From Anaerolinea sp. (GTDB lineage: Bacteria; Chloroflexota; Anaerolineae; Anaerolineales; Anaerolineaceae), in NCBI GenBank assembly GCA_013824385.1, contig PNNU01000086.1, forward strand, positions 1-9,990: a stretch of 9,990 bases of DNA. The letters run 5' to 3'. The translations under genes and the position numbers were made by a program. How positions within the stretch are numbered: position 1 is the first letter of the stretch; the number at the start of each line of letters is the position of its first letter. This document shows, piece by piece, positions 1 through 6,287 of the stretch. Under the pieces are notes generated by a model. The model did no database searches. It saw only the letters and a program-made list of their open reading frames with translations, and had not been told where the DNA came from.

Positions 1-1980
1 TACCTGCTTCCCTATAGGAAGAATAAACTCCACCTCTTCATCAATGACTTCTCCTGTATCAACACAGCGGTGATACAAGGCATTAACAATTCGGGTGGTT
101 TCATCTGAAACAGTTTCTTCGATGATCTTACCGTTCAATTGCTCACCGGTTAAACCTGTCGCTTTTTCAAAGGCGCGGTTCTCGTCCAGGTTTCTGAAAT
201 GACCATCCTCGGTGACTTCCAACAAAAAGAGAATATCTGATGAGTTTTCAAATATTTCACGATAACGATGCTCGCTTTCGCGTAATGCCTCTTCCATCTG
301 TTTGCGTTCGGTTATGTCGCGGGAAATTCCAATTATGCGAGAGATGCGACCGGTATCATCACATGTCGGGACCAAGATTGAATGGAAAATATGCCGTCCA
401 GAAGGTAACTCCAATTCCGCTTCTTCTTCAATGGGATAGCCCGCTTCGACACAGCGTCGATACTTAGCATTTACTTGTCGGGCAACCTCTTCAGGTACGG
501 TTTCTTCCTGAGTCTTTCCAACGGACTGGGATCGTGGTATTCCTGTTATCCTTTCGAGAGCAGGATTGACTTCTATAGTTCGGAATTTACCGTCTTCAGT
601 GACATCCAACAGATATAGTCCGTCGACAACATTATCGAAGATGTTACGAAATTTTCGTTCGCTTTCTTTAAGTGTTTCTTCTGTTAACTTACGTTCGGTA
701 ACATCATAAGACAATACTGCAGCACCGATGACCTCTCCCGTTTCATTCTTGATCGGACAATGATTAACTTCAAAAAAATGTCGTGATCGTTGTTCTTCAC
801 CTGAATAGGCTTCATCAACGAATTGCTCCCCGGATAATGCTCGGTCTAAATTACTCTTGGCTTTCTCACGGTCTTCTATCACGGTCATGAACTCAAAAAT
901 ACTGTGACCGATTTCGATCTCAGCACCATAAATCTCTTTCATGACAGATGCATGCTCAGTATTAAAACTCGTATAAAGATATTTTCGGTCTATTGAAAAA
1001 ATGAGCGCGTTTTCTCTATCAATAATGCTTCTTAAAGTAAAATATTGGTCTTTAACCTTTTCTTCAGAAGCTTTTCTCCTGGTTATTTCTTTTCTTGAAA
1101 CCAATACCCACGCAATTGCAATTAAGAACAATACTAAAACAATAAATAAAGAAACTTGATAAATCCTGTCTGTTATTTGCTCATGAGTAAGAAAAACAAC
1201 CTCAGTTGGTTTCCATTTGTCTAATATTTTCTGGTAAGTGCCATCAGATTTAATAATTCGCAATGCATTATTGATTTCATTGAGTAATTCTGTGTTCCCC
1301 TTTTTTACCGCAATCGAAGAATTTGAAGTTGTGATTGGGCTGCCGGTTACTTTAATATTCCGAATATTATTTTCAGCAATTATATAAGAGCCAACTCTGT
1401 AATCCACGACTATAGCATCGATCGAACCATCATTTATTTGCTTAAACCCATCAATGAAATTTGGTATGACGGTTAATAGAATCGTATTGTCTTCTTCCAA
1501 GACCTTCTGGGGTAGTCCTCCTTTTTCGACGCCAACCCGTAGACCTTGCAGACTTGAGAGACCTATAATTCCAGTTCTCTCTGTGCGGGTAAAAATCGAG
1601 AATTCAGACATCAGAAAGGTATCTGAGAAATCGTATATTTTTTTTCGCTCTTCAGTTGGATTTATTTGAATTAGCGCATCTGCTTCGCCATTGGCAACAA
1701 GTGATTGTGCTTCAGACCAATCCATAACTTGAATTTCAATCGGTTGTGATATGTGTTTTGCGAGTGCATTAACAATATCAATGGCAACTCCTGAAGGAGT
1801 ATTTCCGTCCAGATACACTACCGGAGCGATATTTTTATTGCCAAGAAACAGAAGAACATCCTCAGGATTGGCAGCAAGTGGGGTTTGTTCTTGAGTTCCC
1901 CTTTCCACCGGCTGACAAGCCACAAAAAAAGAACAAAGTAAAAGTACCAGAGGAATTACTGATAAGAATCTTTTATTCAT
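1..1980 (-). CDS. SBP family 3 - TM - multi-PAS membrane sensor (C-terminus outside window)
   Basis: The minus-strand frame is open from an ATG at 1980 to the window edge, giving 660 residues without a stop. Residues 1-22 form a hydrophobic signal ending in F-V-A-C22, an acceptable lipobox. Residues about 40-265 resemble an extracellular solute-binding domain of family 3 (amino-acid-binding type): TPSGVAIDIVNALA, NGEADALI, LRVGVEKGG and GSIDAIVVD are typical stretches. A transmembrane helix lies at about 275-294. PAS domains follow at about 309-430, 441-560 and 571 to the edge; the first two end in PAC-like DVTERK and DITERK, each followed by a short coiled linker. The family normally ends in a histidine kinase, GGDEF or EAL domain, which cannot be seen here. 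AAGAGGAG just upstream of the ATG supports this start. It probably senses an external small ligand and signals inside. It is transcribed away from the secretion operon, and no functional link is visible. Confidence 0.88.
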   Translation of the reverse strand, partial: MNKRFLSVIPLVLLLCSFFVACQPVERGTQEQTPLAANPEDVLLFLGNKNIAPVVYLDGNTPSGVAIDIVNALAKHISQPIEIQVMDWSEAQSLVANGEADALIQINPTEERKKIYDFSDTFLMSEFSIFTRTERTGIIGLSSLQGLRVGVEKGGLPQKVLEEDNTILLTVIPNFIDGFKQINDGSIDAIVVDYRVGSYIIAENNIRNIKVTGSPITTSNSSIAVKKGNTELLNEINNALRIIKSDGTYQKILDKWKPTEVVFLTHEQITDRIYQVSLFIVLVLFLIAIAWVLVSRKEITRRKASEEKVKDQYFTLRSIIDRENALIFSIDRKYLYTSFNTEHASVMKEIYGAEIEIGHSIFEFMTVIEDREKAKSNLDRALSGEQFVDEAYSGEEQRSRHFFEVNHCPIKNETGEVIGAAVLSYDVTERKLTEETLKESERKFRNIFDNVVDGLYLLDVTEDGKFRTIEVNPALERITGIPRSQSVGKTQEETVPEEVARQVNAKYRRCVEAGYPIEEEAELELPSGRHIFHSILVPTCDDTGRISRIIGISRDITERKQMEEALRESEHRYREIFENSSDILFLLEVTEDGHFRNLDENRAFEKATGLTGEQLNGKIIEETVSDETTRIVNALYHRCVDTGEVIDEEVEFILPIGKQV

Positions 1981-2060
1981 TGCTCCTCTTTTTCTACCAA
2001 CCCCATTATTTTTCCATGATACCAAGTAAAGCAACTTAATTCTGATTGAGAAAAATTTGG

Positions 2061-2095
2061 TTATTAATATCATAACGAATATTTCGTATTAATAA
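2061..2095. promoter_or_regulatory. AT-rich inverted repeats at the start site of the sensor gene
   Basis: Two nested symmetric elements are seen. TTATTAAT at 2061-2068 pairs with ATTAATAA at 2088-2095. Inside it, ACGAA-TAT-TTCGT (2075-2087) is a 13-base palindrome with a 3-base centre. The two are not concentric. The position at the candidate -10 and start site would suit a repressor site, but such palindromes also arise by chance in AT-rich DNA. Confidence 0.3.
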
Positions 2096-2122
2096 TTATA
2101 TTCATTAAACAACTTTTGAAAA
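2095..2122 (-). promoter_or_regulatory. Candidate promoter of the PAS sensor gene
   Basis: Read on the minus strand, TTTTCA (2122-2117; 4 of 6 bases match the -35 consensus) is followed after 16 bases by a perfect TATAAT (2100-2095). Transcription would start near 2088, giving an untranslated leader of about 110 bases. The surroundings are very AT-rich, so chance matches are likely. Inverted repeats directly downstream (2061-2095) would lie over the start site. Confidence 0.4.
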
Positions 2123-2314
2123 AACCCTCATCTAAAAGTATCGTTTTTTATAATTCATAATTTCTGAATTCGTCATTTAAGCATTTTTAAGATTCTGGAT
2201 ATCAAGAAATAATTCCCCAATAATCCATTTTTACGACTTATAAAAATTGATGGCTTGGCGATTCCTCTCCGCGGAGCAAGCTCAACTGGTATTTCAGCAA
2301 TGAACGAGCTGCAG

Positions 2315-2503
2315 TCACCTCCATAATTTAGAACCGACTTCAGCAACCTGCGCGGTATTTATGGAGCGAATAGTATCCTGGAAAAGAGTATAGGTTACTT
2401 TTCCTTGCATCCATGTTTGGCACAATTCAAATGCAAAAGGATTACGGGAAAAAATAGACTTATTGGATAGATTTACCACTTTAGGTGGAACAAAAATGAC
2501 ACT
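2315..2503 (-). pseudogene. Possible decayed gene fragment (unrecognised)
   Basis: On the minus strand a frame is open for 62 codons from just after a TAG (2504-2506) to a TGA (2315-2317). Its translation has ordinary protein composition, for example the stretches FAFELCQTWMQGK and AQVAEVGSKLWR. Beyond the TGA, another frame continues with protein-like sequence (for example IAEIPVELAPRRGIAKPS, down to about 2240), which would fit a frameshift. No Shine-Dalgarno sequence or start codon in good context is seen, and I do not recognise the family. It could simply be a chance open frame. Confidence 0.2.
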
Positions 2504-2564
2504 CTACCACCATATATTCTTTACAGAATACAATTTCTATTCTTCAAATCGACAGGCTCATGCT

Positions 2565-2593
2565 TTGACATTATCCAGTACGTATCGGATAAT
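2565..2593 (+). promoter_or_regulatory. Sigma-70-type promoter of the secretion operon
   Basis: TTGACA (2565-2570; 6 of 6 consensus) and GATAAT (2588-2593; 5 of 6) are separated by exactly 17 bases. A start near 2600 would give a leader of about 100 bases before the TTG start at 2701. It is the best promoter in the window and is placed just where the VWA-FHA gene and the genes after it need one. Confidence 0.7.
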
Positions 2594-2594
2594 G
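2569..2594. promoter_or_regulatory. 26-bp interrupted palindrome over the operon promoter (candidate operator)
   Basis: The arms CATTATCC (2569-2576) and GGATAATG (2587-2594) are perfect inverted repeats, and the centre holds a concentric palindrome TACGTA (2579-2584). Only positions 2577-2578 and 2585-2586 break the symmetry. The element fills the spacer and covers the -10 box. A related half-site, ATTATCTGG, recurs at 2597-2605. A dimeric repressor bound here would occlude RNA polymerase. The regulator itself is not in the window. Confidence 0.5.
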
Positions 2595-2641
2595 AATTAT
2601 CTGGATTATTAACATTCACCATAGTAATCCGTCATCAAACT

Positions 2642-2650
2642 TGCTATACT
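2642..2650 (+). promoter_or_regulatory. Possible second promoter with extended -10
   Basis: TGCTATACT combines an extended -10 TG with TATACT (5 of 6). No good -35 box lies 16-18 bases upstream. A start near 2657 would still be upstream of the Shine-Dalgarno sequence at 2691. It may be a secondary start or a chance match. Confidence 0.3.
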
Positions 2651-2690
2651 GTTTTTACAGATATTATTCTTCCCACTATTGCATCGACAT

Positions 2691-2695
2691 GGAGG
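2691..2695 (+). promoter_or_regulatory. Shine-Dalgarno GGAGG that decides a TTG start at 2701
   Basis: GGAGG, continuing as GGAGGGAAGT, ends five bases before TTG at 2701. The in-frame ATG at 2689 and TTG at 2641 have no comparable site upstream. Starting at 2701 leaves a signal peptide with a short positively charged N-terminus, whereas the longer forms put an extra Cys/Tyr-rich segment in front of it. Confidence 0.6.
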
Positions 2696-2700
2696 GAAGT

Positions 2701-5100
2701 TTGAAAAATTTTCACAAGACATTATTAGTGGTATTTTTAGTTTTGGCGTTTTCTTTATTGCCGAACAGTCAATCAGTAGCCCAATCCAGCTGGGATATCC
2801 GAATATTTCAAACATTGCCAATCGAAACTCCCGATAGCATGACATTGAGAGTCTATTTCAGCATTTTTGAAGACCACACTGGGGTACCAGTAATGAATCC
2901 GGAATTCGCCAGTGGTCAGATTGCTCTCTTGAATACGAATGAAGTCGCTGCTGCAAGCATCAAAAAACCTGATATTCCAATATATATTGCACTTGTAATG
3001 GATTCCAGTGGAAGCATGGGGGGGTCTGCATCCATATTAAAGGAAGCCGCAAAGTTATCTCTGAATGATATTCCGGACGATTCCTTATTCTCAGTTGTCC
3101 AATTTGACGAAAAAATCCAGCTCCTTCAGGATTACACTAAAAATATCTCGGCTGTAACTTATGCTATTGATAGCTATAAAACTTCCAAAAGCGGAACATG
3201 CCTTTATGATGCTGCTTATGCGGCAGTTGAATCCATGTCCAAGCTTCCAACCGGACGCAGAGCAGTAATCCTTTTTACTGATGGCAAAGATGAAAAGGCG
3301 GATGGCTCTGTCTGCAGTCAACATAAATATCAAGAACTGGTTGATCTGGCTATGAAGTCACAAGTACCACTGAATACAATAGGGCTTTCAACCGACGAAT
3401 CCAAAATAAACACTGTTGAATTGCAGGCCATGGCTGCCAGTACAGGTGGATTCTCATCAATTGCGACTAAAGATGATCTTTCTGTTGCATTCAAAAGAAT
3501 TATGGATGCACAAAAAGCGCAATGGATGGCAGAAGTTGTTGTTTACCCAAAAAACGGTCCTAACAGTGCAGTGCTTACTGTTAATTTAAAAGATAATCAG
3601 TCCCTCAATACAGCCTTTACAGTCGAATCAAACACAGATTATCCCGGCCCACCCAGCCCGGTATCAATTAATCTAAGCGGTCTTCTACTCAATGCTGCCG
3701 AGCAGGCTTATGAAATCCAACTTGGAGTTTCTTCTCCACAATTAGCAAAGTATGTAAAAGTCGAGGTTTGGGATACGGAGGGAGGTTCTAAAGCTGGCGA
3801 GTACATTTTTAATGATCCAGTTGAATTCAACAGCTTCTTCATTCCCACTGAGCCCCTTACTATCAGCCGCGGATACGAATTGCGCATTTCGGTCATCAGC
3901 AAAGAAAATGAAAAACCCTTTATTATTACCCGTGATGACCAAGGAAACACATCAACACAATTGCTGCATGAGTTTAAGTTTGATCCAACCTCTGCTTACC
4001 CAAGTCTGGAGATTCTATCAATAATTGAGCAAAATGGAAATCTGGTAATGAACGTAAATGTCACTAATCTTGAACTGGTCGGAGGGTTTGACGGTTGGTT
4101 GGTTGATGAAGGGACAAACACGCAAATAGCCGGATCGAATTTCACAAATCCCGCACTTACCACTGCAAACGGCAAAATCACTATCCCGATGAAAGCCAAC
4201 CACATCCCGGATGGAAAATATTCAGTGGTAGTGCGTTTATTGGCCAAGAATAACAACATCTACACTTCTCAAACACTACCTGGAGTCGCCTATAATGCCC
4301 CATCAGTCTTTGCTCGAATTGGTGGAGCTTTGATTGCCAAACCCATTTTTCTAATTGGCATTTTGGTAATTATTCTGGGAGTTGTAGGATTCTTGATGTT
4401 TTCTTCATCACGGCAGAAATCCATCAGTGGCACACCTGTTCTTCAAGGTCGTTTAGGAGGAGGATTGGGTAATAATCAGAAATTAAGCAATCCTGTCATT
4501 CCCGTTGCTGATAATGAACCTGTTCTTTCGAGGCAGAATATGCCGGTTTCCAATCCACCACCATTCATATCAACCTCAGCGGTTCCACCATCTGTTACAC
4601 CGCCGGCATTCATTCCACAGGTACTTGTACCTCCTGCAGTTGTAACAGCTCCACTCCCCTCTGTCGTCATCCCTCCAATCGAAAATCCATTACCGTCCTC
4701 TGATGTCACTCAAATTCAATCGCATTCGACTCCAGTCGTCCAACTGAGTGATGCAACTGAGCTTGTTTCAGCTCGGCCACAATTACATCCGTTATTGACA
4801 ATCACTCTTCTTCCAACTGGTCCTACAACAAAAAATCCAACCAAGTTGGATCAATTTCCTTTCATCGTTGGCCGGACTGAAGGAAACATGAACATTCAGG
4901 AAAGTAGTATTTCACGAAAACATTTTCAAATCACCTGCGATGATATTAATCAAACCTATTACCTCACTGATCTTAATAGTAAAAACGGCACCACTCTTAA
5001 TGGGCAGCCTATAGTTCCTGATGTTCCTGTTCAGATTATTAATGGTTCCATAATAGGGCTTGGACCCAATGTAACACTTCGATTTGATTTGCGTTACTAA
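2701..5100 (+). CDS. Secreted VWA domain - TM - cytoplasmic FHA domain protein of the type VII locus
   Basis: From the TTG at 2701 this is 799 residues. An N-terminal signal peptide ends near SVA-QSS (about residue 28). A von Willebrand factor A domain spans about 93-265, with an intact metal-binding MIDAS: D101-x-S-x-S105, T166 and D194. Beta-rich extracellular sequence without further cysteines follows to about 540. A single transmembrane helix lies at about 549-570, then a Pro-rich linker at about 600-690. A C-terminal FHA domain (about 705-799) keeps its key residues: G-R725, S738-x-x-H741 and N762-G763. VWA domains bind protein ligands through a divalent metal; FHA domains bind phosphothreonine. 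The predicted topology puts VWA outside and FHA inside. It leads the operon; the next gene begins 10 bases after its stop. Inference: a scaffold or signalling subunit of the secretion apparatus, perhaps filling roles that separate FHA proteins have elsewhere. An independent adhesin is possible but less likely given the neighbours. Confidence 0.88.
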   Translation: MKNFHKTLLVVFLVLAFSLLPNSQSVAQSSWDIRIFQTLPIETPDSMTLRVYFSIFEDHTGVPVMNPEFASGQIALLNTNEVAAASIKKPDIPIYIALVMDSSGSMGGSASILKEAAKLSLNDIPDDSLFSVVQFDEKIQLLQDYTKNISAVTYAIDSYKTSKSGTCLYDAAYAAVESMSKLPTGRRAVILFTDGKDEKADGSVCSQHKYQELVDLAMKSQVPLNTIGLSTDESKINTVELQAMAASTGGFSSIATKDDLSVAFKRIMDAQKAQWMAEVVVYPKNGPNSAVLTVNLKDNQSLNTAFTVESNTDYPGPPSPVSINLSGLLLNAAEQAYEIQLGVSSPQLAKYVKVEVWDTEGGSKAGEYIFNDPVEFNSFFIPTEPLTISRGYELRISVISKENEKPFIITRDDQGNTSTQLLHEFKFDPTSAYPSLEILSIIEQNGNLVMNVNVTNLELVGGFDGWLVDEGTNTQIAGSNFTNPALTTANGKITIPMKANHIPDGKYSVVVRLLAKNNNIYTSQTLPGVAYNAPSVFARIGGALIAKPIFLIGILVIILGVVGFLMFSSSRQKSISGTPVLQGRLGGGLGNNQKLSNPVIPVADNEPVLSRQNMPVSNPPPFISTSAVPPSVTPPAFIPQVLVPPAVVTAPLPSVVIPPIENPLPSSDVTQIQSHSTPVVQLSDATELVSARPQLHPLLTITLLPTGPTTKNPTKLDQFPFIVGRTEGNMNIQESSISRKHFQITCDDINQTYYLTDLNSKNGTTLNGQPIVPDVPVQIINGSIIGLGPNVTLRFDLRY

Positions 5101-5110
5101 GAAGAAACAT

Positions 5111-6064
5111 ATGAATCTATTTGTGCAGCTAAAATATGACGAATTAAGACTCCTCGTTAAACGATTTAGAAACGAGGGTGAAGATATTTTTTCGCTACTT
5201 TCAAAAACACGACAAAAGGTTCATGATCTTGAAACTGAATGGATTGGAGAAGGAGCAGAAAAATTTTTTGATGAGATGGAAACTGTCTTATTACCCGCTC
5301 TTCAACGGACGGCTCAAGCATTGTTCTTCTCTGAAGAAGTTCTCGTTAAGATTATTAGAATTATTAATGAGGCTGATAAAGAAACAACATCCTACTTTAA
5401 ACATGATTCCTTTGAATTTGAAGGACATGGTTTTGGAAATTTCAGCGGAATAGTAGAGAATTTATCAGAAGGTCAGTCGATACCAGGCGTCATTGGAGTT
5501 AATACTGAGGCACAGACAATACTTGGACAAATCGGAGGAAGTGCCGGTTTAGAAGAGATAGGTTTTAAACCAACTGGAACTGGATCGGAACCCAACGGAC
5601 AACAAGAAGGAGCCAGCCCCACTGTAACGCAAAGTTCAGGAGGTGGAACGGAAAGTTCAGGCAACAATGGGGATTCAGGCTCGGGAGGAACAGGCAGTTC
5701 AGGCAGCAGCGGGAATTCCGGCTCTGGAGGAACAGGCAGTTCAGGCAATGGCGGGAATTCCAGCCCGGGAGGAACGGGCGACTTAAACAGCATGGGGAGC
5801 GGGGTTGGGGCTCAAATCTCATCTGGTTCTTCAGGTTCTGTTGGAGGTGTTTCATCCGCTGGATCGCAAGGTCAGAACGATCATATCTATGAAGGCTCGT
5901 CATTTACTGAAACAAGTGGGGGAGAGACAAACAACGCTGGCAATGCCGCCGGTTCTATGGGTCAAACTCCGGCTGGCGGAGAAGAAGTGGCAGCAAGTGC
6001 TGCTGCTATTGGAAGCGTCTCATTAGGCGCTGCAGCCAAGGCAGTTCGTGGTCGAAAAAAGTAG
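5111..6064 (+). CDS. WXG100-domain protein with long Gly/Ser-repeat tail (candidate secreted substrate)
   Basis: The ATG at 5111 gives 317 residues; a weak AAGAAG precedes it. An in-frame TTG at 5084, inside the preceding gene, is less likely. Residues 1-95 form a WXG100 helical hairpin with W44-I-G46 at the turn, followed by the type VII secretion motif Y95-FKH-D99 (YxxxD). The domain resembles the 102-residue protein encoded at 6288, sharing WIG and IIxEAD-like stretches. After a variable segment (100-177) come three 14-residue Gly/Ser repeats (178-219), more Gly/Ser/Asn-rich sequence, and an Ala-rich, weakly hydrophobic C-terminus ending RGRKK. WXG100 proteins are usually about 100 residues and secreted as folded dimers; longer ones carry effector or surface domains. 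Here the tail is low-complexity with no recognisable enzyme. Inference: secreted or surface-exposed structural protein, with the basic end possibly anchoring it or interacting with the wall. It lies between the VWA-FHA gene and the small WXG100 genes. Confidence 0.8.
   Translation: MNLFVQLKYDELRLLVKRFRNEGEDIFSLLSKTRQKVHDLETEWIGEGAEKFFDEMETVLLPALQRTAQALFFSEEVLVKIIRIINEADKETTSYFKHDSFEFEGHGFGNFSGIVENLSEGQSIPGVIGVNTEAQTILGQIGGSAGLEEIGFKPTGTGSEPNGQQEGASPTVTQSSGGGTESSGNNGDSGSGGTGSSGSSGNSGSGGTGSSGNGGNSSPGGTGDLNSMGSGVGAQISSGSSGSVGGVSSAGSQGQNDHIYEGSSFTETSGGETNNAGNAAGSMGQTPAGGEEVAASAAAIGSVSLGAAAKAVRGRKK
5642..5767 (+). repeat. 42-bp tandem repeat, three copies, coding GGT-x-SSG-type units
   Basis: Three in-frame units of 42 bases begin at 5642, 5684 and 5726, each opening with the codons for GGT (GGTGGAACG or GGAGGAACA). 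A fourth start (GGAGGAACG, coding GGTG) at 5768 is cut short. Copies two and three are nearly identical at the DNA level, while copy one has diverged. The 14-residue unit is GGTGSSGxxGNSxx. Such in-frame repeats commonly vary in number between strains through slippage or recombination. Confidence 0.85.
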
Positions 6065-6177
6065 TCAACATGTAAATAGCCAGGAAATATAAATCTTTTC
6101 GAAAACTGAGACGAATTATTCTAAATTTCATTGCAGTCAAAGTCTCCATTAGTTATGAAACATCATAAGGAGGTGGA

Positions 6178-6213
6178 TTGACGTTTTTGACATACATACT
6201 AATCAATACCTAG
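6178..6213 (+). CDS. Possible 11-codon leader peptide
   Basis: TTG at 6178 lies four bases after the AGGAGG core of a perfect Shine-Dalgarno sequence and opens an 11-codon frame (MTFLTYILINT if read from TTG) ending at TAG 6211-6213. An upstream eight-codon frame (ATG 6155, stop 6179-6181) overlaps its start as TTGA, as in coupled genes. A hairpin follows 12 bases after the stop. The arrangement is like a regulatory leader peptide, but the frame is too short to distinguish from chance by eye. Confidence 0.2.
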   Translation: MTFLTYILINT

Positions 6214-6225
6214 ACAGGTAAGGCT

Positions 6226-6245
6226 CGTTAGTGATCGTGCTAACG
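6226..6245 (+). other. Hairpin in the leader of the WXG100 genes
   Basis: CGTTAG (6226-6231) pairs with CTAACG (6240-6245) around the 8-base loop TGATCGTG. No T-run follows, so it is not an intrinsic terminator. It could be part of a larger leader RNA fold or a protein binding site. It lies about 30 bases upstream of the Shine-Dalgarno sequence at 6276. Confidence 0.35.
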
Positions 6246-6287
6246 CAACGGCAAACCAAGTAAGGGATGGCGTGGAAAGGAGAAATA

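Larger units (their letters stand above)
1981..2564. other. Intergenic region without a convincing intact gene
   Basis: This 584-base stretch separates the divergent sensor gene and the secretion operon. Base composition is AT-rich, with many stops on both strands. Beyond the sensor promoter elements at 2061-2122, I see a perfect 10-base palindrome CTCCGCGGAG at 2267-2276 in a more GC-rich patch (about 2250-2400), and a 62-codon open stretch on the minus strand at 2315-2503 that may be gene debris. No tRNA, rRNA or CRISPR structure is recognisable. Confidence 0.6.
6065..6287 (+). other. 223-base leader before the small WXG100 genes
   Basis: This is by far the longest gap inside the WXG100 gene set. 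No clear Rho-independent terminator follows the repeat-tailed gene. The leader contains a perfect Shine-Dalgarno sequence (AAGGAGGT, 6167-6174) with no normal gene behind it, an overlapping pair of very short frames, a TTGACA (6187-6192) with only poor -10 candidates (for example TAGACA at 6211-6216), a hairpin at 6226-6245, and the real Shine-Dalgarno sequence AAAGGAG (6276-6282) for the gene at 6288. This suggests separate control of the substrate genes, either by a weak internal promoter or at the RNA level. I could not match it to a known riboswitch. Confidence 0.4.

Noticed and set aside
240..467. Plus-strand open frame opposite the PAS sensor
   Set aside because: It is antisense to an uninterrupted 660-codon frame with clear PAS and PAC motifs, and has no ribosome site.
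2641..2700. Longer N-terminus of the VWA-FHA protein starting at TTG 2641 or ATG 2689
   Set aside because: No ribosome site precedes either codon, and both extend the signal peptide's N-terminal region. GGAGG at 2691-2695 is well spaced for TTG 2701.
5473..5903. Minus-strand open frames opposite the Gly/Ser-rich gene (Pro/Leu/Glu-rich translations)
   Set aside because: They are the mirror of the repetitive GC-rich coding sequence on the plus strand. Their repeats simply reflect the 42-bp repeats, and no ribosome site is seen.
6187..6216. Strong internal promoter before the WXG100 genes
   Set aside because: TTGACA is perfect, but every hexamer 16-18 bases downstream is a poor -10 match (best TAGACA). 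It is kept only as a weak possibility in the leader description.
6237..6270. Cyclic-di-GMP riboswitch because of GGCAAACC in the leader
   Set aside because: Only this short string matches. The second conserved half of the aptamer and its stems are not found before the start codon.
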